Source: JAHDHW01 sp963793295 (lineage in GTDB: Bacteria > Bacteroidota > Bacteroidia > Chitinophagales > Saprospiraceae). From it: a DNA stretch of 64,000 nt. The stretch spans positions 124,001 to 188,000 of the forward strand of contig CAWBZX010000040.1 in the NCBI GenBank assembly GCA_963793295.1. The letters run 5' to 3'. The notes under the pieces were generated by a model, which saw only the letters and a program-made list of their open reading frames with translations, had not been told where the DNA came from and made no database searches. Positions 42,772 to 51,503 of this stretch are shown here, piece after piece (the first letter of the stretch is position 1; each line of letters opens with the position of its first letter). Made by a program: the position numbers and the translations under genes.

Positions 42772-42968
42772 GTTTTTGTCTGTTCAAAATAATGGTTAGT
42801 GTGTTGCTAGATAACACGATGTTTTGTTCGACTGGACAGGTCAGCTCTTATAAAACAATTTGATATACAAGATAGAGCTAAATGTACTAAAAGGAAAGCT
42901 AAATGTTAAAAATGTCAGTTATTTTATAAACCTCATTTCCAGGAGATTTGTAGATTTTATTTTATAAA

Positions 42969-45263
42969 CTACTTAATCAACGTAGCGAAGCCTTTGACTT
43001 CAAAATCGTCTCCACGAGGGCCCGTATAAGTCACTACACATACATAAACGCCATTAGGAGAAAGTTCTCCGGTATTTTTTTTACGCCCATTCCACCCTTC
43101 ATTCGGATCACCGGTCTCGAATACCAGCTCACCCCAACGATTCCAAATAGTCAAATTGAAGTTTGTCATGCCTTCAAAAATGCCTTTCCCTCTGTAAAAA
43201 TCATTTACATTATCACTGTTCGGCGTAAAGGCATTCGGAAGGAAATAAGTGACCTTCGGCACAACATCAATAATTTGTGTAACGCTATCCTGGCATCCAC
43301 TTTCATGAGTCACAATCAATGTGACAGCTTGTTGACCTGTGTCAGGAAAAGTAAATGTTGGGTTTATTTCAGTTGATGTTCCGTCACCGTCAAAATCCCA
43401 AAACCAGGATGCAGCTTCTATTGATTGATCAATAAAGTCAGCAACCGGATTAAAGGAACTTAATTCCTCAGGAGTAAAGTAAAAATCTGCAATTGGTGAC
43501 GCACGAACAACAATCCAATTATTCCAGGATTCACTGATAAAACAACCCAATGGAGATGTTATTTCTAAAGAAATATTATATATACCGGGCTCTTCATAAA
43601 TATGTGTCGGACTGATATCCGAGCCTATCGTCCCATCACCAAAGTCCCAGACGATATCATAAGTTGAATCAATAGGAAAGGATAAATTATTAAAAAAAAC
43701 TTCTTGTGGGGTACATCCATCAAAAGTACTTGGTTGGACTAAAATAATAGCGGGCGCAGGATACCATTCAATAATTTGTGTTTCTGTGTCTTCGCAGTTG
43801 TTAATATCTGTGACCGTAAGGGAAACTGGAAGATCTCCCGGATCCATAAAAGGAAAGGATGGATTTTGGTCTGTAGAATTTCCCTGGTTTGAAAAAGTCC
43901 AGCTCCAATCTGTTATTGTTCCGGGGCCAGCATCAGAGTAGGATAAATCTGTAAAATCAACTGGCCCGGCTACACAAGTATCATAATCAAACGAAAAATC
44001 TGCTTCAATTGCAGGATAAACATTTACAAAAATATTAGCAGTATCTCCACAAATGGTATTAGGGTTTAGTACTAATTGCCCTTGATAAGTTCCTATTCCC
44101 GGAAAAGAAACTGTAGGCTCCCATTCATCATAAGTTTCAACATTACCTCCCAAATCAAAAGTCCAAAAATATGCTTCAATATACTGTTGCTGTATACTTA
44201 GGTTTGTAAATGTTACATCTGAGTCTCCACAAGCATTTATCACATATTGATCTTGCCCGATTAACTCATCATAATCAATTAGAGCGTCTACAGTCGGGGT
44301 ACAACTGACAACATTAAATTGAAAATCTCTTTTGGTAAGACTGATCAATTCACCATTTCGATACTCCTTTACACATACACCAACTACATATTGCCCTTGT
44401 ATAATCGGCGTTCCTGTAATCAATCCGGTATTCGCATTGATACTAATTTGCGGATTCCCACCCATTGGGTTCAAAGCAGAATAGGTTGGTAAAATAAAAA
44501 AAATCGGGTCAAAAGGTGGAGGGCAGGCTGGATTTGGTTGAACACCATCACAACCATTCGCACTCCCACCATTTCCAGGCAATCCTCCTAATCCACCGCC
44601 ATCTATCGGGCTACAAAATTCATAAACCAATTGATCGCCGTCAGCATCCGTTGCAGAATGATCAAAAATAAGCGGCTCATTGGTGCAAATCAAGATCGGA
44701 GGAAAATCGTCAAACACAGGGCTGTTGTTACATATTTGTTGCGCTTTTGGAGTTAACTCCATAGTATAAGTTGCACCTGTTTCACCAGGATTTATAATAT
44801 TAGTAATACTTTCATTACGGCAACATCGTTGATAGACAACATGATAACTTTGCGTTATTACTGGTAATGTTGCTGTAAAAATATAAGTCGCTTTTTGTAC
44901 ACAAACATCATCCGGAGGGATCAAACAAGGGTTATTAGGAGGAGGAATTTTTTCTACAGCCCCGAATATGGAAACTTCAAAATCTAATTGTGTGGAATAG
45001 CTATAACTTCCATCTGCATTTTCTCTATAAATCGTAATAGCCGCAGGATTATCAAATTCAGCACCATCGGTTGTGCTGCAATCCCTGTACACAATCATTG
45101 TGAAAGTGTAAGAATTATTGCTATTGCAAACGTAGTTTATTTCTCCACCAATTATATGCTTTGCATCTATAATGTCAACGTAGCAAAAAATGCAAAAAAG
45201 AATTAAAGTGTAGTATTTTAAGTAGTATTTAAATTTGCTCAAGTTAATAAGTTTTTGGTGCAA
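42969..45263 (-). CDS. Secreted PKD-repeat protein with gliding-motility C-terminal domain (copy 3)
   Basis: A 764-aa third paralogue and the most divergent of the three. It begins near a TTG at 45263 (or a TTG at 45242); there is no in-frame ATG before the mature region. A hydrophobic segment (YTLILFCIFCYVDIIDA) precedes KHIIGGEINYVCNSNN. YRDCSTTDGAEFDN, VVYQRCCRNESI and PKD units (WDFGDGTIGSDISPTHIY, WFWDFDGDGTSTEINPTF) follow. The sorting domain runs FLPNAFTPNSDNVNDFYRG to NRWGELVFET. It is 197 bases upstream of copy 2 on the same strand, the first of the three. Confidence 0.9.
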   Translation of the reverse strand: MHQKLINLSKFKYYLKYYTLILFCIFCYVDIIDAKHIIGGEINYVCNSNNSYTFTMIVYRDCSTTDGAEFDNPAAITIYRENADGSYSYSTQLDFEVSIFGAVEKIPPPNNPCLIPPDDVCVQKATYIFTATLPVITQSYHVVYQRCCRNESITNIINPGETGATYTMELTPKAQQICNNSPVFDDFPPILICTNEPLIFDHSATDADGDQLVYEFCSPIDGGGLGGLPGNGGSANGCDGVQPNPACPPPFDPIFFILPTYSALNPMGGNPQISINANTGLITGTPIIQGQYVVGVCVKEYRNGELISLTKRDFQFNVVSCTPTVDALIDYDELIGQDQYVINACGDSDVTFTNLSIQQQYIEAYFWTFDLGGNVETYDEWEPTVSFPGIGTYQGQLVLNPNTICGDTANIFVNVYPAIEADFSFDYDTCVAGPVDFTDLSYSDAGPGTITDWSWTFSNQGNSTDQNPSFPFMDPGDLPVSLTVTDINNCEDTETQIIEWYPAPAIILVQPSTFDGCTPQEVFFNNLSFPIDSTYDIVWDFGDGTIGSDISPTHIYEEPGIYNISLEITSPLGCFISESWNNWIVVRASPIADFYFTPEELSSFNPVADFIDQSIEAASWFWDFDGDGTSTEINPTFTFPDTGQQAVTLIVTHESGCQDSVTQIIDVVPKVTYFLPNAFTPNSDNVNDFYRGKGIFEGMTNFNLTIWNRWGELVFETGDPNEGWNGRKKNTGELSPNGVYVCVVTYTGPRGDDFEVKGFATLIK

Positions 45264-45639
45264 CTTAATTTACTCATCAATGCCTCCTTTAACAGGGTAA
45301 TTTCATCAGTTGCTTTAAGTTTTCAAATACTTTATATATCGCCAAAGATTTTAACCTCGTTCTAAACATTTGTCCTATTGAAGACAGCAAAAAACTATAT
45401 TTTTATGTTTTATTAAAACTATACTAATTTTTATTCTAAAACTGAAATCAATTAAGCGCTTGAAAATGTTATGACTAAAGATATAAATCTACTTATTTTT
45501 TAACACAATCGAGAAATATAATATTGCGTTTTCGTTATCTTTATTACAAAATGACTTTTTCTTTGGATTGAATTTTGAATATTTATTTTTTTTATAATAT
45601 ATGATTCCAGGTATGACCTGACTTTTAAAACTTACACTT
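45264..45639. other. AT-rich divergent region between copy 3 and tsaC-like gene
   Basis: 376 bases without a credible gene. For copy 3 a weak -7 (AATCTTTG on the minus strand, near 45342) is the best candidate. CAGGT-ATG-ACCTG at 45608-45620 is a small perfect inverted repeat 20 bases before the tsaC-like start and could be an operator. Otherwise only AT-rich sequence is seen. Confidence 0.4.
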
Positions 45640-46245
45640 ATGCAAGCTATGACTAAAACAAATTTAAACACGTTTATGTTTGAAAAGGACAATATAGAAG
45701 ACATAACCTCAATTTTAAATAGAGGTGGTCTTATTTTATATCCGACAGACACTATTTGGGGAATAGGCTGTAATGCCTGCGATGTAAAAGCAATTGACAG
45801 AATCTATCAGCTCAAACAGAGAGCTACTTCTAAAAATTTTGTCATATTAGTGGATTCAATCGAAATGTTGAAAAATTACATTCGGGAAGTTCCACCACGC
45901 ATCGAAACATTACTCTATTATCATGCACGTCCCTTGACCATGGTTTTTAATGAGCCCCGCAACCTACCTGACAGTTTAATCGCTTCCGATAATACGATTG
46001 CAATTCGAATCGCACAGGATGAATTTTGTAAAGAGTTAATTGCCGCTTTTGGATTTCCTTTAGTTGCAACTTCTGCTAATATCAGCGGGCAACCTTATCC
46101 TGCTAATTTTGGTGAGATCAGTTCTGATATCATAAGAGGAGTGGATTATATAGCAAAGATCCGTCGCCACGAAAAAACAATTGGAGAGCCATCTGTAATT
46201 GCCAAAATCATGGAAGATGGTGAGTTAGAGTTTTTAAGAGAATAA
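45640..46245 (+). CDS. L-threonylcarbamoyladenylate synthase (TsaC/Sua5/YrdC family)
   Basis: A 201-aa cytosolic protein that makes threonylcarbamoyl-AMP from threonine, bicarbonate and ATP for the t6A modification of tRNA. Landmarks are GGLILYPTDTIWGIGCNA, the KQRATSKNFVILV strand, PLTMVF, and VATSANISGQPYP. It lacks the extra C-terminal Sua5 domain, so it is the short TsaC form. Three ATG codons (45640, 45649, 45676) are possible starts; the first is given. Family members YrdC and YciO cannot be told apart with certainty by eye. Confidence 0.9.
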   Translation: MQAMTKTNLNTFMFEKDNIEDITSILNRGGLILYPTDTIWGIGCNACDVKAIDRIYQLKQRATSKNFVILVDSIEMLKNYIREVPPRIETLLYYHARPLTMVFNEPRNLPDSLIASDNTIAIRIAQDEFCKELIAAFGFPLVATSANISGQPYPANFGEISSDIIRGVDYIAKIRRHEKTIGEPSVIAKIMEDGELEFLRE

Positions 46246-46253
46246 TAATGATT

Positions 46254-47039
46254 TTAAAACCTATCCGGCGGAACTAGAGTTTCTTTCTTTATTTTGAAGT
46301 TGTAACCTATGTTTATATAAAATTGTACTGGAAAATAAAAGGTTTCATTTGTAACAGACAATTTTGCTAGCTCCATGTCCCTTTCCGAAATAACAACTGA
46401 AGTGTTTTTTGGAGTGATTATTATGTTTTCATAAAAAGGGCTTTTAATAATTGGAAAAGCAAGCCCCAGATTGACCGATACACCACTATGATGAACCCAG
46501 TTGTAACCAAATCCGACGCCTAAAGAATTGACGGTTTTGAAATTCCACGTCGCTACAAGATCCGTTTGATATTCATTTTCTCCAATCAAAACGGTTTCTG
46601 ATAAACGCTGAAAATCCATTTTATAACCCACTTTTGGAATGAAGTTGAAAAAAGCTTGCCCATAAAAACCAATTTCAAAAGGAGAAACCCTTAGTTCTAG
46701 ATTATGTAGGTTTCCGCTCTCGTGATCCACGCTGATATAGCCGTCTTTTTCCTTACCAAACCCCCATTCTTCGTCTAAAACCAAGCCCCTGCTTGGGGTA
46801 AAAGAATATCCAAAGTATAGCAATTTTTTATAATGATATCCGGCAGATATCCCTGGCAAAGCCCATTTTGTCACTTCCAAATGATCAACTTCTGAATTAG
46901 ATAATGAATTGCCGAAACTTTTTAAAAAAGCACCTGAAAAATTAAGCTGCACCTGAATTGGGCGCTCCATTCTGTTTTGTGCAAAGAGTGAACTTCCAAA
47001 GAATATGGTGATAGCTAATATGACAAGTATCTTTTTCAA
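46254..47039 (-). CDS. Outer-membrane beta-barrel-like protein
   Basis: A 261-aa protein with a signal peptide (MKKILVILAITIFFGSSLFAQ) translated from TTG, because no ATG is in frame before the signal. The mature part is made of alternating beta-strand-like segments: IQVQLNFSGAF, ISAGYHYKKLLYFGYSF, LGVGFGYNWVHHSGVSVNLGLAF and FYINIGYNFKIK at the end. That pattern fits a small outer-membrane barrel. Function unknown. It is convergent with the tsaC-like gene, with 8 bases between them. Confidence 0.7.
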   Translation of the reverse strand: MKKILVILAITIFFGSSLFAQNRMERPIQVQLNFSGAFLKSFGNSLSNSEVDHLEVTKWALPGISAGYHYKKLLYFGYSFTPSRGLVLDEEWGFGKEKDGYISVDHESGNLHNLELRVSPFEIGFYGQAFFNFIPKVGYKMDFQRLSETVLIGENEYQTDLVATWNFKTVNSLGVGFGYNWVHHSGVSVNLGLAFPIIKSPFYENIIITPKNTSVVISERDMELAKLSVTNETFYFPVQFYINIGYNFKIKKETLVPPDRF

Positions 47040-47183
47040 ATAAACCCCGTTTGTTGATAGTTATACGTTACGAACTTGCGTTTCGCTTCACTTTCTCCGT
47101 TAAAATTTCATTAAATATAGCAATCTTTCATCAACTGAATGAAATTGCTTTTGTTAGAAAGCTAGTTAAATGAGTATTTTTTA

Positions 47184-47210
47184 TTGAGGTACTCGTTTTT
47201 ATTATTTTTG
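47184..47210 (+). promoter_or_regulatory. yaaA promoter
   Basis: TTG (47184-47186), a 16-base spacer, and TATTTTTG (47203-47210), a perfect -7 element. The spacer is one base shorter than usual. The predicted start is about 22 bases before the ATG. Confidence 0.55.
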
Positions 47211-47238
47211 CTACTCTGTTAAAAAATAAAAATAAAAT

Positions 47239-48003
47239 ATGATCCTTTTAATATCTCCTGCGAAGACACTTGATTTCAGCAAATCAGAATTGACGAATTA
47301 CAGTACTCCCCGTTTACTTGATGATAGTGAAAAACTGGTTTCGGTTTTAAAAAAGAAAACTGCCCGAAGTTTAAAAAAGCTTATGAGTGTCAGTGATGCC
47401 ATCGCGGAATTGAACGTCGATCGTTTTCAAAAATATGAAACACCTTTCCATCTTGAAAATGCCAAACAAGCTATTCTGGCTTTCAAGGGAGATGTTTATA
47501 CAGGATTGCAGGCTGATTCTTTTGAGAAAGAGGATTTTGATTTTGCACAAAAACATTTGAGGATTCTTTCCGGGCTATATGGATTATTGACACCACTGGA
47601 TCTGATGCAACCGTATCGCCTTGAAATGGGTACTCGATTGAGAAATGGAAGAAAGAAAAATCTTTATGAATTTTGGGATAAAAAAATCACGCAATTAATT
47701 AATGCTGATCTAAAGGAATCCGGCAATGATATTGTGCTTAACCTGGCTTCCCAGGAATATTTCCATGCTGTAAAACCAGCGCTCCTCAATGGAAAACTCT
47801 ATCATGTCCATTTTAAAGAATTGAGAAATGGAGCTTACAAAGTGATTAGTTTCAATGCTAAAAAAGCTCGTGGCACTATGTCTCGTTTGATTATTAAAAA
47901 CCGAATCAACGGAATAGAACCGCTTAAACCGCTGGAAGTTGATGACTACAAGTACAACGAATCACTGTCCGATGAGGTGAATTTGGTATTCACGAAGGAG
48001 TAA
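47239..48003 (+). CDS. yaaA: YaaA-family peroxide stress protein (DUF328)
   Basis: A 254-aa cytoplasmic protein. In E. coli YaaA lowers free iron during peroxide stress and the fold binds DNA. Landmarks are MILLISPAKTLDF, YTGLQADSF, LSGLYGLLTPLDLMQPYRLEM, and VISFNAKKARGTMSRLIIK. ATG start. A 101-aa STAS-like gene lies convergent, four bases away. Confidence 0.93.
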   Translation: MILLISPAKTLDFSKSELTNYSTPRLLDDSEKLVSVLKKKTARSLKKLMSVSDAIAELNVDRFQKYETPFHLENAKQAILAFKGDVYTGLQADSFEKEDFDFAQKHLRILSGLYGLLTPLDLMQPYRLEMGTRLRNGRKKNLYEFWDKKITQLINADLKESGNDIVLNLASQEYFHAVKPALLNGKLYHVHFKELRNGAYKVISFNAKKARGTMSRLIIKNRINGIEPLKPLEVDDYKYNESLSDEVNLVFTKE

Positions 48004-48007
48004 GGTT

Positions 48008-48313
48008 TTATGCTAAAAACCACAGCTTTGCTTTTTCGATCGAGTCAAAAAAATCATATTTTTCGGGATCGGTACTCTCATTTACATACTTTGCCGGGCG
48101 TATCATAGCAATCTTTACAAATTTTGACAAATGTTCTTTCAGGCTATCAAATTGATCCCGAAAATACTTGATCACCTCCGCAGCTTCAAAATCATGCGCT
48201 CCGGTATTAATGATTAAAAAATCATGATGCGCAGCTTCCACCAGTTCGAACCTGAACTGATTGATTTCATCAAAACCAATTGGATTTTTTAGTTTTATTT
48301 CTAAAATACTCAT
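48008..48313 (-). CDS. Small STAS/SpoIIAA-like protein
   Basis: About 101 aa from the ATG at 48313. The sequence FRFELVEAAHHDFLIINTGAHDF, then IKYFRDQFDSLKEHLSKFVKIAMI, has the alternating beta-alpha pattern of STAS/SpoIIAA-like domains, and the tail DSIEKAKLWF is a common end for them. It lacks a clear phosphorylation serine. No anti-sigma or kinase partner is nearby, so the assignment is to fold only, with modest confidence. Confidence 0.55.
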   Translation of the reverse strand: MSILEIKLKNPIGFDEINQFRFELVEAAHHDFLIINTGAHDFEAAEVIKYFRDQFDSLKEHLSKFVKIAMIRPAKYVNESTDPEKYDFFDSIEKAKLWFLA

Positions 48314-48342
48314 AGACAAATTTGGCGAGTTGTTTAACCGTG

Positions 48343-49749
48343 CTACAAATTACTCTCCGCCAATTCGGTAGTTTCAGCCATTAATAAGGCTTCATTTTCT
48401 TCAACGAATTGCTCCATTTTTTTGAAGAAATTCAAAATATCTTCTTTTGTGTTTTCTGAATTGATCGTTACAAAGCGAACAAATTCGTCACCTTGAAAAG
48501 CGCCAAAGCCTACCATGATTTCTGCTTTTTCATAAAGCAAAGTGCATAGTTTTTTAGGAGAGATATTTTTGTAATTGAAACACACGGATAATGAATTACC
48601 GTAGCTATACAATTGATAATCAGCATTTTTCCTGATATAATCTCTAGTTACATCAGCCAAATAAAACTGGTTTTCGACGATATCGGAAAGGCCTTTTGTT
48701 CCTACAAATTTCCAAAGTGTCCATAGTTTTAAAGCATCATTTCTTCGTCCACATTGCAAAGAAGTTTTCCCTAAATTATATTCATCATCGCCTGTTTGAT
48801 ACAAATAGGAAGCTTCACTTGAAAAAGAATTGTACAAATGCTTTTTGTCTTTTGCAACGATGATCGAACAAGTCAGCGGAGTGTTGAGCATCTTGTGTGC
48901 ATTGACTGAAAAAGAATCTGCTTTTTCAACACCTTCAATCAGATGTTTATACTTTTCGCTGAAGATCACACTACCACAATAAGCTCCATCGACATGCAGC
49001 CAAAGTTTATATTTTTCGCAAATTTCACTGATTGATTCAATTGGATCAAAGGCTCCCATAACTGTTGTTCCTGCTGTCGTATTGACAAAAAATGGAACAA
49101 AACCATCTTCCAAATCTTTTTGGATTTGGTTTTCTAATAATTCAGGAATCATTTTTCCTTTTTCATCCGCTTCTATAAAGCGAACATTTTTCCTTCCAAT
49201 ACCCATGAGAGCTGCATTTTTTGGAACGGAATAGTGGGATTCTTTAGATGTATAGACAATCATTTTGCCTGCGTTTCCATCAGTTCTAATATCAAGGTCA
49301 TAAGCATCTCTTGCCATGATCATAGCCATCAGATTGCTCATCGAACCTCCAGAAGGCAATGTTCCACCAGATTTTTTGGCATCATATCCAACGATATTGC
49401 AAATCTGATCGATAATTTCTTTTTCAACGCCAACCTGAGGGCCTGCCACTTTGTAAGTGTACATGCTATTGTTGAGCAAAACTGCCAGCAAATCGCCCAA
49501 AACAGCTTTACTTTTTCTACCTCCAAACAATTGATTGAAAAACATCCTAGAGGAAGTTTTCGGCGTTTCTAAAACTAATTCTTTAAGGACTTCACTAAAT
49601 TCGTCTTTACTGATTGGGTTTTTGGAAAGCGAAATGTCGACAGAATGATCAAGTTGACTTGCAGGAATATAATCAGCTACAGGTTTGTCAATTTCCTCTT
49701 TCAATAAAGCTTCTGCAATAATATTAAATAGCTTGATATCTTCTTTCAT
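48343..49749 (-). CDS. PLP-dependent group II decarboxylase
   Basis: A 468-aa cytosolic PLP enzyme of the aromatic-amino-acid/glutamate/diaminobutyrate decarboxylase family. GGTLPSGGSMSNLMAM and SKESHYSVPKNAALMG bind the cofactor phosphate and ring. HVDGAYCGSVIFSEKY provides the Asp, and NAHKMLN the Schiff-base Lys286. The substrate cannot be fixed by eye; Bacteroidota members are annotated variously as glutamate, tyrosine or diaminobutyrate decarboxylases. ATG start. It is 30 bases upstream of the STAS-like gene, so an operon is possible. Confidence 0.87.
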   Translation of the reverse strand: MKEDIKLFNIIAEALLKEEIDKPVADYIPASQLDHSVDISLSKNPISKDEFSEVLKELVLETPKTSSRMFFNQLFGGRKSKAVLGDLLAVLLNNSMYTYKVAGPQVGVEKEIIDQICNIVGYDAKKSGGTLPSGGSMSNLMAMIMARDAYDLDIRTDGNAGKMIVYTSKESHYSVPKNAALMGIGRKNVRFIEADEKGKMIPELLENQIQKDLEDGFVPFFVNTTAGTTVMGAFDPIESISEICEKYKLWLHVDGAYCGSVIFSEKYKHLIEGVEKADSFSVNAHKMLNTPLTCSIIVAKDKKHLYNSFSSEASYLYQTGDDEYNLGKTSLQCGRRNDALKLWTLWKFVGTKGLSDIVENQFYLADVTRDYIRKNADYQLYSYGNSLSVCFNYKNISPKKLCTLLYEKAEIMVGFGAFQGDEFVRFVTINSENTKEDILNFFKKMEQFVEENEALLMAETTELAESNL

Positions 49750-49860
49750 GTAATTTTATTACGTTAAGAAATAAATGCCATAGATTGACATCTCTTTTAA
49801 AAAGTTGGTAAAAACGATAAAATTTCCGTTGAATAAAACGAAAGGTAGAGGATGGTACTC

Positions 49861-49886
49861 TAGGCTTTTAATGAATAACAAAAGCC
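49861..49886. terminator. Terminator of the gene at 49981
   Basis: AGGCTTTT (49861-49868) and AAAAGCCT (49879-49886) form a perfect 8-base stem with a 10-base loop in the gap between the outer-membrane gene end and the decarboxylase start. A second small stem (ACACT at 49948-49952 with AGTGT at 49961-49965) lies closer to the gene's stop codon. Confidence 0.55.
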
Positions 49887-49980
49887 TTTACCGAATGTTG
49901 TACGAAGGTAGTAAAATTACGATGGAAATAAAATTCTTTTGGTTTTAACACTTTTTTGATAGTGTCCCAGTCAAAAAAAA

Positions 49981-50874
49981 CTAGTTATTTCTAAACCGAT
50001 AGCTCAGCCCAACTTTGACAAAAGGACTTAAATTGAATAAACCATGAGGAAGGCTTTTTGAATTGATTAGAATGTCATTTTCATCATATAATTCTAAGCC
50101 TCGAAGATAAGTCACACCCGGTTTGATGTAAATCACAAAATGTTTTGTGAGGTAAAAATCTGCAAATACATTAAAATCGAGGTAAGTCCAGGGAAATCCA
50201 ATAGGATGATCGGAGACATAATCAACTATTTTGTTCGAATCCGTTTGACTGATTTTGTAAGTTTCTGCTATAAAATTAATTTCGGCACCGAAATAAAAAC
50301 GATTCGTCAATTTGTACTCTGCATTGATCAAATACGGAAATAAAGTGTAAATAAAAAGGCGATCGTTGACGCTCCATTCAAACCCGCCAATTGGTATCAC
50401 AAAAGGCCCAAATGCTTCCATGTGATAATATACACCCAAGGAAAAACAAATATTTTCATTGAGGCGATAATAACCCAAACCATATCCTCCATACTGCCAA
50501 TGGCTTGCGTCAACATTGATAAAGTCTGAATAAATTCCAGCATGAGCCTGTATCATATAGCTCCAAGGTGTACCTTTCAATTTATTAAAATAAGAAAGCT
50601 CTCCTTCAATGATGCTCAGCTTGGATTGAGTGTCCGGGAATAATGAAGTGGAATGTCTAAAGTGGTTTAAACGTCCCCCCAATATCAAATAATCTTTGTC
50701 TTCATTGAGCCGAATGGGCAATTTGATTTTCAATCCTGTTTCAAAAGCTTTTTGATCGAAATCATCAGGATTTACTTTCAGATATTGATAATTCAAATTG
50801 ATGATGTCGCTGTAGTTTTGCGCTAAAGTGGAAAACCAGCTTCCAAAGATAAAAACAAGAATTAACAGACGCAT
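49981..50874 (-). CDS. DUF6268-like outer-membrane protein
   Basis: About 297 aa from the ATG at 50874 with a signal peptide (MRLLILVFIFGSWFSTLAQ). Alternating strand-like segments follow: INLNYQYLKVNPDDF, LILGGRLNHFRHS, YGGYGLGYYRLNENICFSLGV, FVIPIGGFEWSVNDRLFIYTLFP and LTNRFYFGAEINF, ending FVKVGLSYRFRNN. The last residue pattern (aromatic near the C-terminus) fits an outer-membrane barrel. The IGGFEW and YKLTNRFYFGAE pieces resemble DUF6268. Function unknown. A frame extension 12 codons upstream lacks signal character. Confidence 0.7.
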   Translation of the reverse strand: MRLLILVFIFGSWFSTLAQNYSDIINLNYQYLKVNPDDFDQKAFETGLKIKLPIRLNEDKDYLILGGRLNHFRHSTSLFPDTQSKLSIIEGELSYFNKLKGTPWSYMIQAHAGIYSDFINVDASHWQYGGYGLGYYRLNENICFSLGVYYHMEAFGPFVIPIGGFEWSVNDRLFIYTLFPYLINAEYKLTNRFYFGAEINFIAETYKISQTDSNKIVDYVSDHPIGFPWTYLDFNVFADFYLTKHFVIYIKPGVTYLRGLELYDENDILINSKSLPHGLFNLSPFVKVGLSYRFRNN

Positions 50875-51044
50875 AATAGTTTTCTCAATGATTCTATCCT
50901 TATAAAGCAATAACTACACCATTGATATCACTTTTCTAATTCTTAAAAAAAACAAATATAGACCTGCAATAAGAATAAATTTAAGTTTCCTGGCTTTTGA
51001 AATTGGGTTATTTATTTACCTTTAAGCAAACAAAAACAAAAACT

Positions 51045-51485
51045 ATGTTTGACATCTTAAAACATGCCCATTCAGGACTTAGGTGGGTTGTCCTGGCTCT
51101 ATTAATTTACGCCATATTTAATGCTTTTACGAAATGGCAATCCCGTAAACCTTTTGAAGAAAGTGATCGGAAGGTTAATTTATTTGCTTTGATTTTTACG
51201 CACGTTCAAATTATTTTGGGTCTAGTGCTTTACTTTTTAAGCCCCAGGGTTCAGTTTGGTTCTGAAACCATGAAAGTTAGTGAAATCCGATTTTTCACCG
51301 TTGAGCATTTGACAATGATGCTTATCGCGGCTATTCTGATCACGGTTGGAAATGCTGTGGCAAAAAGAGCAGCTGATGATGTATCAAAATTTAAAAAGAC
51401 CTTTATCTATTTTTTAATTGGCTTGGTCATAATCCTGGTTGCTATTCCATGGCCATTTCGAGGATGGGGAAACGGCTGGTTTTAA
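51045..51485 (+). CDS. Four-helix membrane protein, cytochrome b-like
   Basis: About 146 aa from the ATG at 51045 (a TTG frame opens 16 codons earlier). Four membrane helices are visible: SGLRWVVLALLIYAIFNAF, FALIFTHVQIILGLVLYFL, TVEHLTMMLIAAILITVG and TFIYFLIGLVIILVAIPW. Histidines in HAHSGLRW, FTHVQI and VEHLTM are placed inside or at the end of helices, as for haem ligands in small cytochrome b proteins; this is a suggestion, not a proof. The carboxylate-transporter gene follows at once. Confidence 0.65.
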   Translation: MFDILKHAHSGLRWVVLALLIYAIFNAFTKWQSRKPFEESDRKVNLFALIFTHVQIILGLVLYFLSPRVQFGSETMKVSEIRFFTVEHLTMMLIAAILITVGNAVAKRAADDVSKFKKTFIYFLIGLVIILVAIPWPFRGWGNGWF

Positions 51486-51503
51486 AGATTGATACCCAAG
51501 TTT

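Noticed and set aside
45489..45752. 87-codon open frame on the minus strand overlapping the tsaC-like start
   Set aside because: Antisense to a confident gene, AT-driven residues, no promoter.
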